Shown here in pieces: positions 1 to 5,210 of a stretch of DNA of 5,210 bases. The notes under the pieces were generated by a model, which worked only from the letters and a program-made list of their open reading frames with translations, was not told the origin of the DNA and ran no database searches. Source of the stretch: Fidelibacterota bacterium (lineage in GTDB: Bacteria > Marinisomatota > Marinisomatia > Marinisomatales > UBA1611); NCBI GenBank assembly GCA_002694025.1, contig NZKX01000017.1:1-5210 (forward strand), read 5' to 3'. The position numbers and the translations under genes are program-made. Numbering within the stretch: the stretch's first letter is position 1; each line of letters begins with the position of its first letter.

Positions 1-731
1 GTTTCAGTAGATACTTCAAAGTATTCTGAATCCATTTGATGGCGGTTTAAGTCCTCAACTTGGACTGGTCTAAATGTCCCAAGTCCAATATGAAGGGTTA
101 CCGTTTCGATTTTTACACCCTTATCTTTAAGCTTTTCGATTAAACTTTCAGTGAAATGTAAACCTGCTGTGGGAGCTGCAACTGCGCCCTTAGATGAAGC
201 ATACACGGTTTGATATCTTTTTTTATCATTTTTGTCTGCTTCTCTATCAATATAAGGAGGTAAGGGTGATGTTCCAATTTTATCAATTATTTCATGAAAG
301 TCACCTTTTTCATATTCAAACCGTACAACCCTACCGCCAGATACAGTATTGTCAATCACGTCGCACATCAAATCTTTTGTAAAGACTAATTTATTTCCAA
401 TTCGAACTTTTCTAGCCGGACGAACCATTACTTCCCAAAGGTTTTTGGAAAGTTCTCTTAAGAGAAATACTTCAACTCTTGCATCTGTACGATCTTTAGT
501 AGCAAATAAACGAGCTGGAAAGACTTTAGTGTTATTTACGACAAGTAAATCATTTTTCCTCATATAATCAACAATGTTATAAAATTTTCTGTGCTCAATT
601 TCACCAGTATTTTTGTGTATTACCATCAATTTGGCATAATCACGTCTAGTCGCCGGATGCTGTGCTATGAATTTTTTTGGGAGACTATAATTAAAATCTC
701 CTAGTTTGTATTTTTTTTTCTTATCTATCAT
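1..731 (-). CDS. queA: QueA, S-adenosylmethionine:tRNA ribosyltransferase-isomerase (partial, C-terminus cut by window edge)
   Basis: QueA transfers and isomerises the ribosyl group of S-adenosylmethionine onto 7-aminomethyl-7-deazaguanine at the wobble position of GUN-anticodon tRNAs, giving epoxyqueuosine; it is cytoplasmic. The reading frame is open from an ATG at 731-729 to the left edge: 243 complete codons, against about 340-355 for the family, so roughly 100 C-terminal residues lie outside. Family motifs are [11 protein letters not shown] (65-75), GTSPLPPYI (153-161), RYQTVYA (172-178), [12 protein letters not shown] (183-194) and [13 protein letters not shown] (211-223). The segment HQMDSE (231-236) has Asp where many family members have His. 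The start overlaps the ruvB stop as ATGA, so translation is probably coupled. The N-terminus is very lysine-rich (MIDKKKKYK) and is encoded partly by a run of nine A (711-719). The identification is secure. Confidence 0.97.
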   Translation of the reverse strand, partial: MIDKKKKYKLGDFNYSLPKKFIAQHPATRRDYAKLMVIHKNTGEIEHRKFYNIVDYMRKNDLLVVNNTKVFPARLFATKDRTDARVEVFLLRELSKNLWEVMVRPARKVRIGNKLVFTKDLMCDVIDNTVSGGRVVRFEYEKGDFHEIIDKIGTSPLPPYIDREADKNDKKRYQTVYASSKGAVAAPTAGLHFTESLIEKLKDKGVKIETVTLHIGLGTFRPVQVEDLNRHQMDSEYFEVSTE

Positions 732-1750
732 TTAAATAACCCCTGTTGATCTTTGATATTTTTTATGCCTAATAATTTATATGCCTTTTCTTGCGCAACT
801 CTTCCTCTAGGAGTTCGCATTATTAAACCCTCTTTAATCAAAAAGGGCTCGTACACTTCTTCAATTGTTGATACGTCTTCTCCTATTGCTACAGATAATG
901 ATTTGAGACCCACTGGACCTCCTGAAAATTTATCTATGATAATTTCAAGGATTTTTCGATCCATTAGATCTAAACCGATTTTATCGATCCCTAGCTTGCT
1001 TAAAGCAAATTCGGCTAATTTTAGGTCTATCTTACCGGATGCTTTTATTTGAGCAAAATCTCTTGATCTCCTCAGAATGCGATTGGCTATTCTTGGAGTC
1101 CCTCGACTACGCCTGGCTAATTCCATTGCCCCTTCGTCATCAATCGCAACTCCCAAAATACTAGCTGACCTGTTTATAATATGAAATAATTCTTCGGAGC
1201 TGTAAAAATCTACCCGCAAAACAACTCCAAATCTATCACGTAGAGGTGATGTAAGATTTCCTAACCGAGTCGTAGCTCCTATTAAGGTAAAAGGTTCAAT
1301 ATTTAATTGAACACTCCGGGCACTAGGGCCTTTATCTATAACAATATCAATAGAGAAGTCTTCCATTGCGGAGTATAAATACTCCTCAACAACGCTATTT
1401 AATCGATGTATTTCGTCAATGAAAAACACATCTCTATGTTCTAAATTAGTAATCATTCCAGCAAGGTCTCCAGCCTTTTCAACAACTGGACCAGAGGCAT
1501 GTTTTATATTAACATTTAGCTCTTTTGCAATGATATTTGCTAAAGTTGTTTTTCCTAACCCTGGGGGGCCAAAAATTAGTACATGATCCAAAGATTCGCC
1601 TCGTTCATTTGCAGCTTCAATATACAATTTTAAATTATCAACAAGATCATTTTGGCCAATAAACTCATCGAATTTAGAAGGACGGAGGGATTGTTCTAAT
1701 ATTATATCATCATCAAATGGTGTTGGATCTGTAATATGGATTTCTGTCAT
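728..1750 (-). CDS. ruvB: RuvB, Holliday junction branch migration DNA helicase (ATPase motor)
   Basis: RuvB is the hexameric AAA+ motor that, loaded by RuvA, pumps DNA through Holliday junctions before RuvC resolves them. The 340-residue product has the usual full length. Visible elements are the N-terminal [12 protein letters not shown] (22-33), Walker [10 protein letters not shown] (61-69), Walker [10 protein letters not shown] (109-117), sensor 1 IGATTR (157-162), the arginine-finger segment SPLRDRFG (168-175) and sensor 2 RGTPRIANR (216-224). The C-terminal winged-helix DNA-binding domain includes FSGGPVGL (275-282) and TPRGR (313-317). No key residue appears missing. The ATG at 1750-1748 is chosen because an in-frame TAA lies just upstream (1756-1754) and the N-terminal length fits. 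No good Shine-Dalgarno precedes it. It ends in TGA overlapping queA by four bases. ruvA and ruvC are not in the window. Confidence 0.98.
   Translation of the reverse strand: MTEIHITDPTPFDDDIILEQSLRPSKFDEFIGQNDLVDNLKLYIEAANERGESLDHVLIFGPPGLGKTTLANIIAKELNVNIKHASGPVVEKAGDLAGMITNLEHRDVFFIDEIHRLNSVVEEYLYSAMEDFSIDIVIDKGPSARSVQLNIEPFTLIGATTRLGNLTSPLRDRFGVVLRVDFYSSEELFHIINRSASILGVAIDDEGAMELARRSRGTPRIANRILRRSRDFAQIKASGKIDLKLAEFALSKLGIDKIGLDLMDRKILEIIIDKFSGGPVGLKSLSVAIGEDVSTIEEVYEPFLIKEGLIMRTPRGRVAQEKAYKLLGIKNIKDQQGLFK
740..744 (-). promoter_or_regulatory. Candidate ribosome binding site of queA inside the end of ruvB
   Basis: On the minus strand AGGGG lies eight bases before the queA ATG, within the last codons of ruvB. 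It is the only purine-rich, Shine-Dalgarno-like element well placed before a start in this window. It supports the ATG at 731-729 as the start, and would let ribosomes that finish ruvB re-initiate on queA. The match is short, and function is inferred. Confidence 0.5.
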
Positions 1751-1781
1751 AGCTTAAAATCTATATAAATCATCATAAACG

Positions 1782-2210
1782 CTAAGTATAAAATACAATC
1801 TGAAAGCAATAACAAAAAGTTCCTATAAACAAAATTTTATAACCCCGTGCTAATAATTTAGAATTTCTTTTTTCATTAGACTTAATCTCTTATCTCTTTA
1901 TATTAGAAAAGTGATAAATTACCTTAAGAATATTGGTTGAATCTAATTTTGACTCACTAACAATTTGATCAACACTTCCTCTTGTACGCCATAGGTTATC
2001 AAAATCCAATGTCAATGAATAGTTAGCAACGTGTTGTTTTTTATCCAAATCCCCATGTTTTTAGGGTGTATTTGTTATAATGATCGCATCATTCTATTAT
2101 ATAGGGGAGATGATAGATTCCTTATATACTTTACTCTGGACTTTAAATAATTCCATACTTAATGCGCCAACTATTTTGATATTTGGGCCATTTTTTTTAA
2201 GGACCTCATG
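1782..2210 (-). pseudogene. Possible decayed gene, family not recognised, between uvrA and ruvB
   Basis: No intact gene spans this gap, but one minus-strand frame reads like interrupted protein. After a TAG at 2213-2211 it runs through HEVLKKNGPNIKIVGALSM and on to a TAA-TAG pair (2099-2094). It continues with NDAIIITNTP to a TAA (2063-2061), then 56 open codons including LDFDNLWRTRGSVDQIVSES to a TAA (1892-1890). A further 35 codons include a hydrophobic stretch (KILFIGTFCYCFQIVFY) and end at a TAG (1784-1782). This frame has five stops across 2225-1785, while the other two minus-strand frames have about ten and twenty. No ATG with a ribosome binding site opens the longest piece. The segment around GSVDQIVSESKLDSTNILKV could form a helix-turn-helix, but that is speculation. 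The frame is the same as that of uvrA, probably by coincidence, because UvrA is already full length. An AT-rich spacer open by chance is the main alternative. I assign no function. Confidence 0.33.
1785..1815 (-). promoter_or_regulatory. Possible promoter for ruvB-queA (weak)
   Basis: On the minus strand a TTGTTA (1815-1810) and a TATACT (1790-1785) are separated by 19 bases, about 35 bases before the ruvB ATG. The hexamers resemble sigma-70-type boxes, but the spacer is longer than the optimal 17, and AT-rich DNA gives such matches by chance. A promoter somewhere in the gap is likely because ruvB is 475 bases from uvrA. This exact site is a guess. Confidence 0.2.
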
Positions 2211-2225
2211 CTAGAACATCGATAA

Positions 2226-5045
2226 TTATAAAACTGATTTTAAAAAACTTCCGGTAAAAGAATTTTTCACATGTGAAATTTGTTCTGGAGTTCCAACAGC
2301 TACAACCTGACCTCCATTTATTCCTCCTTCTGGGCCTAAGTCAATAACCCAGTCGGATGTTTTTATAATTTCAAGGTTATGCTCAATAACGATCACAGTA
2401 TTGCCCCTTTCAACAAGTCTTTGAAGTACACTTAATAACATTTTTATATCTTCAAAATGTAAACCTGTTGTCGGCTCATCTAAAATATACAATGTCCTAA
2501 CATTTGATATTTTAGATAGTTCTGTTGCCAACTTAATCCTTTGTGCCTCTCCACCAGATAATGTAGTAGCTTGCTGTCCAAGGTTAATATACCCCAATCC
2601 AACATCTTTAAGGGTTTGGAGCTTTTTTCTTATCACTGGTATTGCATCAAAAAAAACAAGCGCATCAACAACAGGCATTTTTAAAACCTCATGTATGTTT
2701 TTCCCTTTATACTTAACTTCTAAAGTTTCTCTATTATACCGCTTGCCATTACATACCTCACATACAACATATACGTCTGGCAAAAAATTCATTTCAATTT
2801 TGATTATCCCATCACCCTCACAAGACTCACACCTTCCCCCTCTAACATTGAAAGAAAAACGTCCTGGTTTATACCCTCTAATCTTAGATTCCGGTAATTT
2901 AGCATAAATATCCCTTACATGAGTAAATATACCTGTATAGGTTGCCGGATTGGATCTTGGGGTTCGACCGATAGGTTTTTGATCAATTGCCACTACCTTT
3001 TCTAGGAAGTTAGTTCCACTAATCGAATCAAACGGAAGGGGGTATGTCCTAGATCGATTAAGTTCTTTTCTGAGTGCAGGAAGAAGAGTTTCGTTAACTA
3101 AAGAGCTTTTTCCACTACCTGAAACCCCCGTTACCGTAACAAATCTGCTTAGGGGAAAATCAATGTTAATAGACTTAAGATTATTCCCAGAGGCACCTTT
3201 TATTGAAAGAACTTTAGAAACCCCATTTCTTCGAGATTTCGGAACTTTTATCATTTTCAACCCACTTAAATATTGCCCTGTTAAAGATTTTTTTGATTTT
3301 TTCAACTCCTTCGGTGGTCCTGAAAAAGTTACCTCTCCTCCATATTTCCCAGCTCTAGGTCCAATATCTATGACCCAATCGGCAGACTCGATTGTTTCTT
3401 GATCATGCTCAACTACTAAGATTGAGTTTCCTATATTCCTTAGAGATTTTAAAGTGTTTATTAAACGATTATTATCCCTTGGATGTAATCCAATAGAAGG
3501 TTCATCAAGAATATATAGAACCCCCATTAATTGAGATCCAATTTGAGTAGCTAGCCTAATTCTTTGGGCTTCACCACCTGAAAGGGTAACTGCCGACCTA
3601 TCTAGACTTAAATAACTCAAACCTACATTAACAAGAAAAGATAATCTCTGTCTAATTTCTTTTAAAATTTGATCAGAGATCTTTTCTTCCATCTTTGATA
3701 AAGTCAATGTATCAAAAAAATGGCTTAGATCTTTGATTGATAAAGAAGATAATTGGCCAATATGGTAATTGTTAATTTTCACTGACAGAGTTTCTTTTTT
3801 AAATCTTGTCCCATTGCATTCTGAACATGGTTTCATGCTCATGAATTGCTCAATCCACTCCCGAATCCCCGAAGATTTAGTCTGCGTGTATCTTCTGGCT
3901 AAATTTGGGATTGCTCCTTCCCAGCCCCCGGAGTAGGTTCCGTTCCATCTTTTTGAACTATACTTCATTTGAAATTTTTGCTTACCCGTCCCATAAAGAA
4001 GCATTCGTCGAATATCTTTCGATAGCTTAACCCATGGTGTAGTAAAGTTAAATCCATAATGTTGTGATAAGCTCTTTAACACACTCCCGTACCAATTGCC
4101 TCTAGGTTGATCACCTAGGGATGCGATGGCACCCTGAATTAAACTTTTATTCTTATCTGGTACTACCATATTAGCATCCACCTCCATATGTGAACCAATC
4201 CCATCACACTTTTTACAGGCTCCGTACGGAGAATTAAAAGAAAACATCCTTGGTGCTATTTCTTCAAGTGATATTTGACAATTTGAACAGGCAAACTTTT
4301 CTGAAAAAATATGCTCTTTATTAGGCAACTCGTTAACAATAATAACCCCATCACCAACTTTTAATGCAAGTTCAATAGATTCAGTTAGCCTTTCTTTCAC
4401 TGTTTTAGTAATGATTAATCTATCAATAACTACTTCAATAGAGTTTTTCTTATTTTTTTCAAGGTTAACTGCGTCCCCCAAAATAACAACCTCACCATTA
4501 ATTCGAACCCTTACAAATCCTTCTTTTCGAATATTCTCTATTAATTTTTTATGTTCCCCTTTTCTGCCCCTAACAACTGGAGAAAGAATATGCAGTTTTG
4601 TATTCTCTTTAAATTTCATAATTGAATCAACAATTTGTTGAGGCGTTTGCTTCTGAATAATTCGGCTACATTTCCAACAATGAGGTTTACCAATGTGAGC
4701 ATACAGTAGGCGTAAATAGTCATGAATTTCAGTGACGGTCCCAACAGTAGACCTTGGATTACGAACAGTTGCTTTTTGTTCGATGGAAATAGCTGGGGAA
4801 AGTCCTTCTATATAATCTAAATCTGGTTTTTCCATAAGGCCTAAAAATTGCCTTGCATATGAAGATAATGATTCAACATAACGGCGCTGCCCCTCAGCGT
4901 AAATAGTATCAAATGCCAAAGAGGACTTACCAGAACCTGACAAACCAGTAATAACAACTAATTTATCCCTAGGGATAGATAAATCAATATTTTTTAGATT
5001 GTGTTGCCTCGCACCTTTTATAAAAATAGTTTTCTTTGAATTCAA
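2226..5045 (-). CDS. uvrA: UvrA, excinuclease ABC subunit A (damage-recognition ATPase)
   Basis: UvrA dimers scan DNA for bulky lesions and load UvrB in nucleotide excision repair. The 939-residue product is full length (the family is about 940-950) and has both ABC modules. Module 1 has Walker [10 protein letters not shown] (34-42), signature LSGGEAQRI (488-496), Walker [12 protein letters not shown] (510-520) and switch His547. Module 2 has Walker [10 protein letters not shown] (640-648), signature LSGGEAQRI (829-837), Walker [12 protein letters not shown] (852-862) and His889. Zinc modules are C253/C256/C277/C280 and C739/C742/C762/C765; CWKC (123-126) and CSEC (407-410) pairs are also present. 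The UvrB-binding and insertion regions lie between the first Walker A and first signature. The start is TTG (5045-5043): an in-frame TAA lies a few codons upstream, no ATG occurs in frame before the conserved [11 protein letters not shown], and the resulting five-or-so-residue lead fits the family. There is no evident Shine-Dalgarno or LexA-type box. Confidence 0.98.
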   Translation of the reverse strand: MNSKKTIFIKGARQHNLKNIDLSIPRDKLVVITGLSGSGKSSLAFDTIYAEGQRRYVESLSSYARQFLGLMEKPDLDYIEGLSPAISIEQKATVRNPRSTVGTVTEIHDYLRLLYAHIGKPHCWKCSRIIQKQTPQQIVDSIMKFKENTKLHILSPVVRGRKGEHKKLIENIRKEGFVRVRINGEVVILGDAVNLEKNKKNSIEVVIDRLIITKTVKERLTESIELALKVGDGVIIVNELPNKEHIFSEKFACSNCQISLEEIAPRMFSFNSPYGACKKCDGIGSHMEVDANMVVPDKNKSLIQGAIASLGDQPRGNWYGSVLKSLSQHYGFNFTTPWVKLSKDIRRMLLYGTGKQKFQMKYSSKRWNGTYSGGWEGAIPNLARRYTQTKSSGIREWIEQFMSMKPCSECNGTRFKKETLSVKINNYHIGQLSSLSIKDLSHFFDTLTLSKMEEKISDQILKEIRQRLSFLVNVGLSYLSLDRSAVTLSGGEAQRIRLATQIGSQLMGVLYILDEPSIGLHPRDNNRLINTLKSLRNIGNSILVVEHDQETIESADWVIDIGPRAGKYGGEVTFSGPPKELKKSKKSLTGQYLSGLKMIKVPKSRRNGVSKVLSIKGASGNNLKSINIDFPLSRFVTVTGVSGSGKSSLVNETLLPALRKELNRSRTYPLPFDSISGTNFLEKVVAIDQKPIGRTPRSNPATYTGIFTHVRDIYAKLPESKIRGYKPGRFSFNVRGGRCESCEGDGIIKIEMNFLPDVYVVCEVCNGKRYNRETLEVKYKGKNIHEVLKMPVVDALVFFDAIPVIRKKLQTLKDVGLGYINLGQQATTLSGGEAQRIKLATELSKISNVRTLYILDEPTTGLHFEDIKMLLSVLQRLVERGNTVIVIEHNLEIIKTSDWVIDLGPEGGINGGQVVAVGTPEQISHVKNSFTGSFLKSVL

Positions 5046-5073
5046 TTTATTAGTTTATTTTTATGTTTGAATG

Positions 5074-5102
5074 ATAAATATTATTCTATCCAAGAGGATC
5101 AA
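5074..5102 (-). promoter_or_regulatory. Possible promoter for uvrA (weak)
   Basis: On the minus strand TTGATC (5102-5097) is followed after 16-17 bases by TATTTA/ATTTAT (5080-5074), about 30 bases before the uvrA start. It overlaps the end of the small ORF upstream. The -10 match is poor and the region is very AT-rich. I saw no CTGT-N8-ACAG or GAAC-N4-GTTC motif that would indicate SOS control. Confidence 0.18.
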
Positions 5103-5202
5103 AATTTACTGATTTATTATCAAGACCATTAATAATTAAATGTTTGAAAGACTCAATTGTTTGATAAAGAAGAAAAGACAGAATATTTAACATATAATTC
5201 AT
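5086..5202 (-). CDS. Possible 38-residue small ORF upstream of uvrA, unknown function
   Basis: An ATG at 5202-5200 opens 38 codons ending in TAG (5088-5086), 40 bases before the uvrA start and on the same strand. The product begins MNYMLNILSFLLYQ, a hydrophobic stretch, and ends SVNFDPLG, which is polar and looks like a protein C-terminus. An in-frame TAA lies one codon before the ATG, so it is not the visible end of a longer gene in this frame. Only a weak AAAAG precedes it. I recognise no family. It could be a real small membrane peptide, the tail of a decayed upstream gene, or chance in AT-rich DNA. Confidence 0.22.
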   Translation of the reverse strand: MNYMLNILSFLLYQTIESFKHLIINGLDNKSVNFDPLG

Positions 5203-5210
5203 CTTTTAAA

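Noticed and set aside
194..567. Two plus-strand ORFs of 62 and 72 codons
   Set aside because: They lie antisense to well-conserved queA, have no recognisable motifs or ribosome binding site, and are explained by the antisense of queA codons.
753..1052. Plus-strand ORF of 99 codons
   Set aside because: It lies fully antisense to the C-terminal half of ruvB, and its composition reflects the complementary strand of that gene.
2079..2093. Perfect inverted repeat AATGAT-CGC-ATCATT
   Set aside because: Six-base, AT-rich arms with no following T run on either strand do not make a convincing terminator or operator, and matches of this size are expected by chance.
2181..2205. T8 run after GGGCCA downstream of uvrA, considered as a terminator
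   Set aside because: No stable stem precedes the T run on the plus strand, and on the minus strand it is an A run. It does not fit an intrinsic terminator for uvrA.
1782..2228. Stop-codon readthrough or recoding extending UvrA into the gap, since the frame is shared
   Set aside because: UvrA already has its usual C-terminus and length. Several stops would have to be read through, and sharing the frame has a one-in-three chance.
2695..4641. Three plus-strand ORFs of 70-79 codons
   Set aside because: All are antisense shadows inside uvrA, which is intact and conserved throughout.
5046..5210. LexA/SOS box upstream of uvrA
   Set aside because: I looked for CTGT-N8-ACAG and GAAC-N4-GTTC patterns and saw only an isolated half-site.

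Overview
The window is AT-rich bacterial chromosomal DNA with every supported gene on the minus strand. Read in the direction of transcription (right to left), it holds a possible 38-codon small ORF, a complete uvrA, a 475-base gap containing what may be a decayed gene, a complete ruvB, and the first two thirds of queA, which runs off the left edge. All three recognised genes are ordinary housekeeping genes. I see no mobile element, CRISPR array, tRNA, rRNA or defence-type system.

The proteins point to a Gram-negative, low-GC bacterium. The style of UvrA and RuvB (including the RuvB tail ending QQGLF-K) and the general lack of strong Shine-Dalgarno sites suggest the Bacteroidota/Chlorobi/Marinimicrobia neighbourhood. 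This is an inference from memory of family members, not a placement. The genetic code looks standard, since TAA and TGA both terminate full-length genes.

Layout: positions 1-731 carry queA (5' part only) and 728-1750 carry ruvB. These two overlap by four bases (ATGA) and form an operon-like pair. Positions 1751-2225 have no intact gene. One minus-strand frame there is clearly poorer in stops than the other two and reads like protein interrupted by nonsense codons. Positions 2226-5045 carry uvrA, which appears to start with TTG. Positions 5046-5210 hold the uvrA upstream region and the possible small ORF.

Functionally, UvrA recognises damage in nucleotide excision repair, RuvB is the motor for Holliday junction migration in recombinational repair, and QueA makes the queuosine precursor in tRNA. 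The ruvB-queA linkage is a common bacterial arrangement with no known mechanistic link between the products. The most interesting part of the window is the uvrA-ruvB gap. I did not find convincing evidence of a new biological system.
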